Assembly: GCA_029879595.1 (NCBI GenBank)
Contig: JAOUPZ010000021.1
Coordinates: 1-15,515 of the forward strand
Direction of reading: 5' to 3'
Origin: Deltaproteobacteria bacterium
GTDB lineage: Bacteria; SAR324; JACQKK01
DNA: 15,515 nucleotides
The position numbers and the translations under genes are program-made. Each line of letters opens with the position of its first letter. Positions within the stretch are counted from its first letter, which is position 1. This document shows, piece by piece, positions 1 to 6,839 of the stretch. The notes under the pieces were generated by a model. The model had not been told where the DNA came from and searched no databases. It saw only the letters and a program-made list of their open reading frames with translations.

Positions 1-5
1 CCGAT

Positions 6-65
6 CTCTGGGTGCCAGTGGTCTGGGTGCCTGTGGTCTGGGTGCCTGTGGTCTGGGTGCCTGTG
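6..65. repeat. 15-bp tandem repeat, four copies
   Basis: Four head-to-tail 15-bp units. The last three (21-35, 36-50, 51-65) are identical (GTCTGGGTGCCTGTG) and the first (6-20) differs at two positions. The array starts within a few bases of the window edge, so its true copy number is unknown. It lies downstream of the ATPase gamma gene. No ORF that I trust covers it, and its function is unknown. It may be a small minisatellite or the edge of a longer array. Confidence 0.85.
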
Positions 66-76
66 AATCTGCCGTT

Positions 77-109
77 GCGGTGATTTTACCGCCGCGGGGG
101 GAAAACCCC
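77..109 (-). terminator. possible hairpins ending the ATPase operon
   Basis: Two small inverted repeats lie just past the gamma stop codon. One is GGGG/CCCC with a 4-nt loop (98-109). The other is GCGGT/ACCGC with a 6-nt loop (77-92). Neither is followed by a proper T-tract on the minus strand, so this is at best a weak or factor-dependent terminator. It is proposed mainly from its position at the end of an eight-gene operon. Confidence 0.3.
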
Positions 110-122
110 AACTTTTCCGGCG

Positions 123-977
123 CTATTCGCCCTGGGCATCCATCACGCTGAGCAGGATGATCTCTATTTCCTGGGTGATTTCCTCCTGCCGCAGCATATT
201 GCGCCGGATGATCAGCTCGCCGGTGCGGGTCTCGATGCGGCTGGTAGCGCTTTCCATGTGGCTGAGCCGGGAGCGCATCTCGGCCATCAGCGAGGTGTGG
301 AAGATTCTGGTGAACACCGACATCAGGTGGTGCTCCACCAGACCCTGCAAGACCTCGTGCGCCGGGCGGAGCAGACAGGGAGGGCTGCCGTGGGCCGGGG
401 TGTCTCGGCGGGGCAGGTCCAGCAGGTTGACCACTTCCACGGCCCTGGTGTCATGGTCGTGGTGCAACGCGAACAGTTCCGGTATGTCCCGCCCTTCCCC
501 GGCCTCCCGGGGCAGCGCCAGTTCCCCCAGGCACTCCAGCAGGGTGGAGAACACCCGGGGCACCTCCTCGGCGGCAGAGGCGCCGTCCAGCTGCCGCAGC
601 ACAGGCCAGTCGTCTTCCAGCAGGGCTCCCAGCTTGTTTCCGATGAGAATCACCCCCGCAACGGCGGGCTGTTCCTTTAGCAGGTGCTGGCGGAACTCCC
701 TTAGGAGCGATTCGTTGAATCCCCCGCAGAACCCCCGCTCCGAGCCCACCAGGACGTACACCCGCGCGGGCCTATCCCGGCGGTCTCCGGGAGGAGGGTG
801 AAAGTCCAGAAAGTCGCTCACCGTAGCGGCCACCGAAGCCGAAAGCTGCCTCTGGGCCTGCTGCCGGTGCTGAATCTTTCTGATCTCCACCATGGCCAGG
901 TTCTTCATGGCGGTCATGATGCTCTTGATCTCATTCAGCGTCTTGAGCTGATGATCCATTTCCTGGCGCTTGGTCAT
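123..977 (-). CDS. atpG: N-type ATPase subunit gamma
   Basis: Central stalk (gamma) subunit of a rotary ATPase, which couples rotation of the c ring to the alpha/beta catalytic head. About 284 aa, near the usual gamma length. The N-terminal helix carries the family pattern 'IKSIMTAMKNLAMVEIRK', and the C-terminal helix has 'MESATSRIETRTGELI' and 'RQEEITQEI', the classic gamma signature. I chose the ATG at 977 because an AGGAG lies 7 nt upstream. The reading frame also extends 8 codons further, to a TTG at 1001, with no better support. The start overlaps the end of alpha by 47 nt, suggesting coupled translation. It is the last gene of the operon, as in other N-ATPase clusters. Confidence 0.93.
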   Translation of the reverse strand: MTKRQEMDHQLKTLNEIKSIMTAMKNLAMVEIRKIQHRQQAQRQLSASVAATVSDFLDFHPPPGDRRDRPARVYVLVGSERGFCGGFNESLLREFRQHLLKEQPAVAGVILIGNKLGALLEDDWPVLRQLDGASAAEEVPRVFSTLLECLGELALPREAGEGRDIPELFALHHDHDTRAVEVVNLLDLPRRDTPAHGSPPCLLRPAHEVLQGLVEHHLMSVFTRIFHTSLMAEMRSRLSHMESATSRIETRTGELIIRRNMLRQEEITQEIEIILLSVMDAQGE

Positions 978-2508
978 ACTCCTGCTCCTCGCTTGGGGCA
1001 AGCCATTTTCTCAGGTTCAGCTCCCATGTTTCCCGGGCGTCCTCCAGGCCCAGTCCCGACTCGGCGGTCAGCTCCTGGATGCGCTCAAGAGCCCGGGGAA
1101 CTGTCTGGGGCGGGACACGATCCAGCAGCCCCATGCTGTAGGCCAGCATCCAGGCGAGCTGAAACTCGATGGGCACGGTCCTCAGCCGCTCCTGCTTCAG
1201 TATCTCCCGCAGAAGCCTGCCCTTGTTCAGTTTTTCCTCCACCCCTCCCTCCAGGCGTGAGCCGAACCGGGTGAATACCTCCAGTTCCAAAAACTGCAGG
1301 AAGTCCAGCTTCATCTGGCCCGCCGCCTCCTTGATCACCGAGTGCTGCCCCTTGCCTCCGATGCGCGACACCGAGCGGGTGGCATCAATGGCCGGCAGAA
1401 AGCCGGCGGAGAACAGCCGCTGATCCAGGAATATCTGCCCGTCGGTGATGGAGATCAGATTGGTGGGGATGTAGGTGGCCAGTTCCCCCTGCTTGGTTTC
1501 CACCAGGGGCAGGGCCGTCATGCTGCCTCCTCCCTGATCCCGGTGGAGACAGGTGGCCCGCTCCAGGAGCCGGGAGTGGAGGAAGAAGATATCCGCCGGG
1601 TAGGCCTCGCGCCCCGGGGGGCGGCGCAGCAGCAGTGAAAGCTCCCGGAAGGTGCGGGCGTGGGTGGAAAGGTCGTCATAGATCACCAGGGTGTCGTGGC
1701 CATCCCACATCCATTCCTCAGCGATGGCGGCCCCGGCGAACGGCGCCAGGTACTTCAGCCCCGGCAGGCTCATGGCCTCGGCCACCACCAGGGTGGTGTA
1801 GTCCAGGGCCTGGCGGCTGCGCAGGGTTTCCAGCACCTGCACCACGGTGGACTTCTTCTGCCCGATCAGCACATACACGCATCTTACCCGCTGGTCCTTC
1901 TGGTTGAGCACCGTATCCAGGGCCAGGCTGGTCTTGCCCACTCCGTTGTCCCCGATGATCAGCTGGCGCTGGCCCCGGCCGATGGGGATCATCGTGTCCA
2001 CCAGCTTGATGCCCGTGTACAGGGGGCGGGTAACGAAATCGCGCATCAGCAGGGGTGGGGACGGCACGTCCAGTTCACGGTGACGCGTGCATTCCGGGGC
2101 AGGAGTGTTGTCCAGCGGCTGGCCCAGGGGGTCCACCACCCGCCCCAGTAGGGCATCGCCCACCCCGATGCTGATGGTGCGGTGGCTGCAGAAGGCCTCG
2201 CTGCCCACCCCCAGTGCTTTTCCCTGGCGCAGCAGCACCACCCCCACCCTGTCCGGCGAAAGCTGAAACACGAGCCCGGCTCCCTCGTCGGAAAAGGTGA
2301 TGTACTCGTCCATGCAGGCCGAGGGGAGCCCCTTGATCCAGGCGATGCCGTCACCCGCCGAATGCACCATCCCCCGCTCCTCGAAGCGCAGGCCGGGGTG
2401 GTAGTCGTTGATGCGGCCTTCCTGCAGGTTCAGCAGGGAGACCCTGCCCGGGTTCTCAGGCGCGGTCCGCCCGGTGGATTCCTGGTTGTCTTTATCAGTG
2501 TTCATCAT
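931..2508 (-). CDS. atpA: N-type ATPase subunit alpha
   Basis: Non-catalytic nucleotide-binding subunit of the F1 head, 525 aa. The P-loop GDNGVGKT is at residues 186-193, where ordinary F-type alpha usually has GDRQTGKT. The Walker B region 'VIYDDLS' is near 275-281. 'SVSRIGG' at 379-385 holds the arginine finger (Arg382) that reaches into the beta active site. The start is one of two adjacent ATGs (2508 or 2505). It overlaps the end of the b gene by 14 nt and has only a weak ribosome-binding site, so coupling to b translation is likely. The divergent P-loop and the place after atpF fit an N-ATPase alpha. Confidence 0.95.
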   Translation of the reverse strand: MMNTDKDNQESTGRTAPENPGRVSLLNLQEGRINDYHPGLRFEERGMVHSAGDGIAWIKGLPSACMDEYITFSDEGAGLVFQLSPDRVGVVLLRQGKALGVGSEAFCSHRTISIGVGDALLGRVVDPLGQPLDNTPAPECTRHRELDVPSPPLLMRDFVTRPLYTGIKLVDTMIPIGRGQRQLIIGDNGVGKTSLALDTVLNQKDQRVRCVYVLIGQKKSTVVQVLETLRSRQALDYTTLVVAEAMSLPGLKYLAPFAGAAIAEEWMWDGHDTLVIYDDLSTHARTFRELSLLLRRPPGREAYPADIFFLHSRLLERATCLHRDQGGGSMTALPLVETKQGELATYIPTNLISITDGQIFLDQRLFSAGFLPAIDATRSVSRIGGKGQHSVIKEAAGQMKLDFLQFLELEVFTRFGSRLEGGVEEKLNKGRLLREILKQERLRTVPIEFQLAWMLAYSMGLLDRVPPQTVPRALERIQELTAESGLGLEDARETWELNLRKWLAPSEEQEYDQAPGNGSSAQDAE

Positions 2509-3241
2509 CCACTATGTCCATGAAGAACTTCATCTCATCCTTAAGGTTGGCCTCCAGCACCCAGTAGCCCACATGCACCGACACACCGGAAAGCAGGCTC
2601 TCATCCTTGTGGAAGCTCACCCGGGCCGGACCGGCCACCTGTTGCAGGATCTCGCTCAGCTGCTCCCGGGTTTCTCCGGGGATGGTAAAGCCGCTGAAAA
2701 CCTTGATGTCGCCGCCGTCTTCCTCCATGGCGGTCTGAATGGTGCGGGCCTTTTCCGGGGGCAGCCGGTGCAGTTCCTCCATCAGCAGTTCTATCTGGCG
2801 CGCCTCCAGCTCCGGGCAGGCCAGCCGCTCCAGGAGCCGGGAAACGAACCGCCCCCCCTGCCGGAGGGCCTGGGCCTCCATCTTGCGGTTGATTTCCGCG
2901 CGCCGGGCGCGGTCCAGGTTTTCCTGGCGCCTGCGCTCCTGCTCCAGTTCAGTGTGCAGCTGCTCCATCAGCGATTCCCGCTCGGCGGCTATTTCCTCAA
3001 TCAGGGCATGGTGGCGTTGTTCCTTTTCCTCCTCCCACAGGTTCTTTTTATTTTGTGTCTCCCGGTTCAGCCGCTCCGTTTCCTCCTTCAGGGCGTCAAT
3101 CTGCTGCTTTTCCTGGGCAATTCTATTCTTCCGGGCTTCGATGGCCTCCAGCACCGGCCGGTATAGGAAACGCTTTAATATCCACACCAGCACCAGGAAG
3201 TTGATGATTTCCAGGATGAATGTGCTCCAGTTGAGTTCCAT
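2495..3241 (-). CDS. atpF: N-type ATPase subunit b with delta-like C-terminus
   Basis: Peripheral stalk (stator) subunit, 248 aa, much longer than the roughly 160 aa of an ordinary b subunit. Residues about 5-25 form one membrane segment. About 30-135 is a highly charged Lys/Glu/Arg/Gln helix, a likely coiled coil. The last 110 residues, including 'DESLLSGVSVHVGYWVLEA', resemble the C-terminal domain of the delta (OSCP) subunit. The operon has no separate atpH, so this protein probably does both jobs, as proposed for N-ATPases. AAGGA precedes the ATG by about 9 nt. A 51-nt gap separates it from the c gene, the longest gap in the operon. Confidence 0.92.
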   Translation of the reverse strand: MELNWSTFILEIINFLVLVWILKRFLYRPVLEAIEARKNRIAQEKQQIDALKEETERLNRETQNKKNLWEEEKEQRHHALIEEIAAERESLMEQLHTELEQERRRQENLDRARRAEINRKMEAQALRQGGRFVSRLLERLACPELEARQIELLMEELHRLPPEKARTIQTAMEEDGGDIKVFSGFTIPGETREQLSEILQQVAGPARVSFHKDESLLSGVSVHVGYWVLEANLKDEMKFFMDIVDDEH

Positions 3242-3292
3242 GGCTGTTGTCCTTTGGGCCAGCCGCTCCCGGTGGTATGCCGGCCCACCCGT

Positions 3293-3559
3293 TCACCGGG
3301 CGAGGTACTCTATCAGGGGGTTGCGGAATATGACGATCAGCACGATCACCAGACAGTAGATGGCCAGGGATTCGATCATCGCCAGGCCGATGAACAGGGT
3401 CCTGGTGATCTGTTTTTCCGCCTCCGGCTGGCGGGCCAGGGAGTCCAGCGCCTGGCTGATGGATTTGCCCATGGCCCAGGCGGGCAGCATAGTCCCCAGC
3501 ACAATGGTGAACAGCGCCCCCAGTGTGGAAGCGGTTATGAACAAAACTTGATCGCTCAT
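3293..3559 (-). CDS. atpE: N-type ATPase subunit c (rotor ring)
   Basis: Membrane rotor subunit, 88 aa, two transmembrane helices joined by the polar loop 'LARQPEAEKQ' (41-50). Helix 2 carries the ion-binding Glu63 within 'MIESLAIY'. Ser64 and Tyr68 match ligand and neighbour positions in Na+-binding c rings such as Ilyobacter. The position matching Ilyobacter Gln32 is Met30, so the full Na+ signature is missing. The Gly-rich face of helix 1 is also replaced (T23, L25, A27, A29, G31). The longer upstream frame is not needed: ATG 3559 overlaps the stop of subunit a (ATGA) and has GGAG 6 nt upstream. Whether it moves Na+ or H+ cannot be settled here. Confidence 0.93.
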   Translation of the reverse strand: MSDQVLFITASTLGALFTIVLGTMLPAWAMGKSISQALDSLARQPEAEKQITRTLFIGLAMIESLAIYCLVIVLIVIFRNPLIEYLAR

Positions 3560-4245
3560 GGCTCTCTCCGGGATGAGGGTTTGCCCTGGCTGGAAATGGC
3601 CCCGGCTATGAAGATCAGGGCCAGCATGCCGAAAATATATGTCTGCACGAGGGCCTCGATAATGTGCAGCATCAGGATCGGGATGGGGGCCAGGAATCCC
3701 ATCACCATAAGAATGATCAGGGCCGCGTTTTCCATGCTCATGATGTTGCCGAACAGGCGCACCGCCAGGGCCAGGGTCCGGGTGATCTCGCCAATAATGT
3801 GAAAGGGGAGCAGCAGGGGGCTGGGTGAAACGTAATGCTTCAAATATCCCCATAGCCCCTCGGAGCGTATGCCGAACCAGTGCACCGACATGAACACCAG
3901 GATGGCCAGTGCGCCGGTCACCGATATCTCGGTGGTGGGGCTATCCAATCCCGGGACCAGCCCGATCAGATTGGCCACGGTCAGGAATATCCACAGGGTT
4001 CCCACAAAGGGCAGGACCCGCCAGGTGTGGCCGGGCAGCACGGCCTCGATGGCTCCCTCGATGACGCTGATGATCCCCTCGGTCATGGTCTGCAGGCGCC
4101 CCGGGTCATCCGTGAAGCGGCGGGTAAGCAGCCAGCTGCCCAGCCCCAGCAGGGCCATGATGAGCCAGGTGGTCAACACCTCCCAGCCTATTTCCAGCGG
4201 TCCCAGGGTCAGCACCCAGTGGCCTTGTGCGCCATGGCTTTCCAT
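3556..4245 (-). CDS. atpB: N-type ATPase subunit a
   Basis: Stator subunit that forms the two ion half-channels against the c ring, 229 aa, with about five hydrophobic segments. The essential arginine is Arg163 in 'LALAVRLFGNIMS'. The last helix carries 'IIEALVQTYIFGMLAL', the conserved C-terminal motif of the family. The start has GGGAG 7 nt upstream, inside the end of atpQ, with only 4 nt between the two genes. It overlaps the c gene start by 4 nt (ATGA). The product acts in the cytoplasmic membrane. Confidence 0.95.
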   Translation of the reverse strand: MESHGAQGHWVLTLGPLEIGWEVLTTWLIMALLGLGSWLLTRRFTDDPGRLQTMTEGIISVIEGAIEAVLPGHTWRVLPFVGTLWIFLTVANLIGLVPGLDSPTTEISVTGALAILVFMSVHWFGIRSEGLWGYLKHYVSPSPLLLPFHIIGEITRTLALAVRLFGNIMSMENAALIILMVMGFLAPIPILMLHIIEALVQTYIFGMLALIFIAGAISSQGKPSSRREP

Positions 4246-4249
4246 GATT

Positions 4250-4513
4250 TCACTCCCTGAGGAACAGGTACGCGTTCACCGCCCCCACCACCGCTCCGGT
4301 CATGATGAGGGATGGGGTCCAGAAGAAGCTGTCCCGGCTTTTATCGAGCCACAGACCAAGATAGGCTCCACCCACTATTGGGGCCGCGATGAGCAGTCCC
4401 AGGTTGCCCAGATAGATCGCGTGGCTCCAGAAGGCCCCCTTTTCCCCTTCCGCCTTCCTGATCAGTTTGATTTTGCGGCCCGCACTGCCCTTGAGCCGTT
4501 CCATGTCTGTCAT
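4250..4513 (-). CDS. atpQ: N-ATPase accessory protein AtpQ (AtpI-like)
   Basis: Small membrane protein of about 87 aa with two hydrophobic segments (about 33-55 and 65-86). The string 'GGAYLGLWLDK' at 48-58, followed by a second helix starting after Pro67, is typical of the AtpI/AtpQ family, thought to help assemble the c ring or handle Mg2+. ATG 4513 overlaps the epsilon stop codon (ATGA); the frame runs 10 codons further, to a TTG at 4543, inside epsilon. Known N-ATPase operons carry atpR after atpQ. Here subunit a follows after 4 nt, so no AtpR is encoded at this place. The family call is firm; its role is only inferred from relatives. Confidence 0.8.
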   Translation of the reverse strand: MTDMERLKGSAGRKIKLIRKAEGEKGAFWSHAIYLGNLGLLIAAPIVGGAYLGLWLDKSRDSFFWTPSLIMTGAVVGAVNAYLFLRE

Positions 4514-4917
4514 TTCATTCCGCTCCCTGTTTCCAGCCTCCAAAGTTTTCGCATCATCTCCTGCTCCAGGTGCTGCAGGTTCGCCTTCAGGTTCTCCAGT
4601 GACTGCTCCTCGGCCCTGAGCCTGTTTTCCATTTCTCCCAGGGCCGTCCCCAGGTCATCTGACTGGAAGATATGCCGGGACATGATGGTCATGTCTTCCC
4701 CCTGGAAATACAGGACTCCACCGGGGAGGAGCAGGTATTGCCAGTCCGGACCGTCCTGGCGGTAGCGGGCCAGGCCATAGGATAGCTGGATGATGGCTCT
4801 CTCATGACCGGGCAGGATTCCGAAGGCCCCGTCCTCGGTTTCACCCACAAAGCAGGTCACCCCGACGATATCCCGGGCTTTCATGACATCCCGCAGGTGC
4901 ATGGTGTATGAATTCAT
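4510..4917 (-). CDS. atpC: N-type ATPase subunit epsilon
   Basis: Small central-stalk subunit of about 135 aa that links gamma to the c ring and can modulate ATP hydrolysis. Residues 1-85 form the N-terminal beta-sandwich, with the family motif 'GAFGILPGHE' at 30-39. About 92-128 is a Leu/Glu-rich helical tail with coiled-coil character. I chose the ATG at 4917, which has GGGAG and AGGG upstream. The frame extends to 4989, but that stretch lies inside the end of atpD and is not family-like. It starts 19 nt after the beta gene and overlaps atpQ by 4 nt. Confidence 0.92.
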   Translation of the reverse strand: MNSYTMHLRDVMKARDIVGVTCFVGETEDGAFGILPGHERAIIQLSYGLARYRQDGPDWQYLLLPGGVLYFQGEDMTIMSRHIFQSDDLGTALGEMENRLRAEEQSLENLKANLQHLEQEMMRKLWRLETGSGMK

Positions 4918-4936
4918 GGCCCTGCTCCCTTGCCCT

Positions 4937-6313
4937 TCAGTTCTCCATGGCGCCCCGCATATAGCAGGCCGACTCTGATACATCGTCATGCCGGCCTGTC
5001 AGGAACCCGTCGCAGTCCTTCAGCAGCACATCCAGGGGCACCGACTGTCCGCTGATTCCGATATGCTGGGCGGTAACGTGCAGCGGCTGGGTGAGGTAGC
5101 GCTGGAGCTTGCGCGCCCGCAGCACGATCCGGCGATCTGCCGGGGAAAGCTCCTCCATTCCCAGCATGGTGATTATTTCCTCCAGTTCCTTGTAGCGCGA
5201 CAGGGATTCCCGGACTCCCTCGGCGATGGTGTAATGCCGGTCCCCGAGTATGTTCCGGTCCATGATCCTGGAGCCGGAGTTCAGGGGGTCCACAGCCGGA
5301 TAAAAGCCCTGACCGGCTTGGCCCCTGGAAAGGGCGACCCTGGTGTCCAGGTGGGTCTGGATGGCCACTATGGCCGGGTCGGTCATGTCGTCTGCGGGAA
5401 CGTAGATGGCCAGCACGGCTGTGATGGCCCCCCTGGCGGTGGAACAGATGCGGTCCATGAGTTCGGAGACATCGCTGAGCAGGGTGGGCTGGTAGCCCAT
5501 GGTGGCGGGCATCCGCCCCAGCATTCCGGAAATCTCCGAACCGGCCTGCACATAGCGGAAGACGTTGTCCACCAGGAACATCACCTCCTCGCCCAGCGTG
5601 TCGCGCAGGTATTCGGCATAGGTCAGCGCGGTCATCCCCACCCGGAACCGGACGCCGGGCGATTCGTCCATCTGCCCGAATACCATCAGGCTGCGGGGCA
5701 TCACCCCCGCAGCGCGCATCTCGTGCCAGAGTTCGTGCCCCTCCCTGATACGCTCGCCCACCCCGGCAAACACTGACACCCCCTGGTGAAGGGTGACCAC
5801 CGAGTGCATGAATTCCATGATCAGCACCGTCTTGCCTACTCCGGCACCTCCGAAAAGGCCGGTCTTGCCGCCCCGCACGAAAGGGCACAACAGGTCGATC
5901 ACCTTGATTCCCGTGGGGAGCATTTCCTGGACATGCACCATCTCGTGCAGTTGGTGCGAGGGTCTGAGAAGATCCCTGAAGTCAACTGCCTCCAGTTCAT
6001 CCCCGCCGTCCAGCGGGGCGCCGGAAACATTCACCAGTCTTCCCAGGCATCCGGGGGAGACCGGAACCCGCAACTGGCCCCCGGAGTCATAGACCGGCTG
6101 GCCCCGGTGCAGCCCGGCCGTAGGGTTCAGGGTAATCACCCGGACTTTCTTCTCGTCCAGCTGGCGATAAACCTCGAAGTTGTAAAGGCAGTCCCGGTTA
6201 TAGGTGAAAAGGTTGCGGTGCTGAGGGGGCATCCATCGGCAGGATACATCCACCACCGGCCCATGCACCTCATGTATGTGTCCTATCGGTGATCCGCCAG
6301 TCTCCCTCTTCAT
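4937..6313 (-). CDS. atpD: N-type ATPase subunit beta (catalytic)
   Basis: Catalytic subunit of the F1 head, which hydrolyses or makes ATP; 458 aa from the chosen start. P-loop GGAGVGKT is at 155-162, catalytic Glu187 sits in 'GVGERIREG', Walker B 'VMFLVDN' ends at 250, and 'YVQAGSEISGMLGRMPAT' follows. The DELSEED-loop equivalent is EELSPAD (387-393), so two of its acids are lost. All catalytic residues I can check are present. ATG 6313 has GAGG about 5 nt upstream; a GTG at 6334 would add 7 residues with no support. It is the first gene of the operon, which is the N-ATPase order, not that of the housekeeping F-ATPase (beta near the end). Confidence 0.95.
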   Translation of the reverse strand: MKRETGGSPIGHIHEVHGPVVDVSCRWMPPQHRNLFTYNRDCLYNFEVYRQLDEKKVRVITLNPTAGLHRGQPVYDSGGQLRVPVSPGCLGRLVNVSGAPLDGGDELEAVDFRDLLRPSHQLHEMVHVQEMLPTGIKVIDLLCPFVRGGKTGLFGGAGVGKTVLIMEFMHSVVTLHQGVSVFAGVGERIREGHELWHEMRAAGVMPRSLMVFGQMDESPGVRFRVGMTALTYAEYLRDTLGEEVMFLVDNVFRYVQAGSEISGMLGRMPATMGYQPTLLSDVSELMDRICSTARGAITAVLAIYVPADDMTDPAIVAIQTHLDTRVALSRGQAGQGFYPAVDPLNSGSRIMDRNILGDRHYTIAEGVRESLSRYKELEEIITMLGMEELSPADRRIVLRARKLQRYLTQPLHVTAQHIGISGQSVPLDVLLKDCDGFLTGRHDDVSESACYMRGAMEN

Positions 6314-6380
6314 GGAAACCTCGCGTATGTGCACTGGCCTTCCAGCCCCTCGATCACCCGGGGCCGACTCCCTCCGTTTT

Positions 6381-6386
6381 TATTAT
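6381..6386 (-). promoter_or_regulatory. candidate -10 box for the ATPase operon
   Basis: On the minus strand this reads TATAAT, a perfect sigma70 -10 hexamer, about 68 nt before the atpD start codon. I find no convincing -35 at 16-18 nt spacing, so the promoter may need an activator or the match may be chance. The rest of the divergent region (6387-6625) has a 9-nt T-run on the minus strand (6495-6503) but no hairpin before it and no gene that I trust. Confidence 0.4.
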
Positions 6387-6630
6387 ACACCGGCTGCTCA
6401 GGGCTGGGGTATTAGGAACCCGGGGGGCGCGGAAGGCCTCTTTGGGCTTTGTGGGAACGGGAAAAAGGTGTGATCGCACCGGCAGGGGGTGACGCAAAAA
6501 AAAACACTCCCGCGATTTGAAAAATGTGAAGCGTCTGAAATAGCGCCGATTTTTTATATGGAAATCTTGAAATAAGCTCTGCTGGCTTGTATCCCCTCCG
6601 CAGGCCTTGTGTCTCAATTATACTTTTTTC

Positions 6631-6659
6631 TTGCAAACAACACTGCGATAGCATACTAT
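6631..6659 (+). promoter_or_regulatory. sigma70-type promoter of the lipoprotein-cytochrome unit
   Basis: TTGCAA (6631-6636), a 17-nt spacer, then TACTAT (6654-6659). Both hexamers are close to consensus and the spacing is ideal. Transcription would start near 6666, giving a leader of about 170 nt before the lipoprotein gene. That leader contains the structured element at 6711-6806. Confidence 0.65.
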
Positions 6660-6710
6660 ACAAACTGCATAACCACAGGAGGGGTAGAAACAAAATCAAG
6701 TTTTTATTAC

Positions 6711-6806
6711 AGAAGGCGGCAACCCGAGGGCGCTAAGCCAAGGGTGGAAGCGCAGAAACCATAATGTTTCTCCGGTTCCAGGCCAGCAGCCGGTATTGTA
6801 TGGTTG
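6711..6806 (+). promoter_or_regulatory. structured leader, GEMM-like cyclic-dinucleotide riboswitch candidate
   Basis: This stretch lies between the promoter and the lipoprotein start. Its 5' part has GGCAACC (6718-6724), then GGCGCTAAGCCAAGGGT (6729-6745), close in order and wording to the GEMM class-I core GGCAAACC...GACGCAAAGCC...GGG. The 3' part has CAGCAGCCGGT (6784-6794), like the GEMM 3' strand. AACCATA (6757-6763) can pair fully with TATGGTT (6799-6805), and AGAAAC/GTTTCT (6754-6771) forms a competing 6-bp hairpin. Odd points: one A is missing from the GGCAAACC box, and the first hairpin is only 2-3 bp, with no GNRA loop. If it is a GEMM element, the base matching Vc2 G20 is G. Class and ligand are inference. 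Confidence 0.45.
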
Positions 6807-6839
6807 AACATGATAAAAAAATCCGGAAGAGGTGAAAAA

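Noticed and set aside
6320..6360. Possible sigma54 (-24/-12) site before atpD
   Set aside because: The GG and GC elements are 9 nt apart instead of 10, and the flanking bases do not match.
6468..6503. Possible terminator: GGTG/CACC stem and A-tract
   Set aside because: The stem is only 4 bp and lies too far from the A/T-run; no gene ends here.
6354..6699. Two overlapping minus-strand frames (87 and 95 codons) upstream of atpD
   Set aside because: They cover the divergent promoters, are low in complexity and have no ribosome-binding site or known motif.
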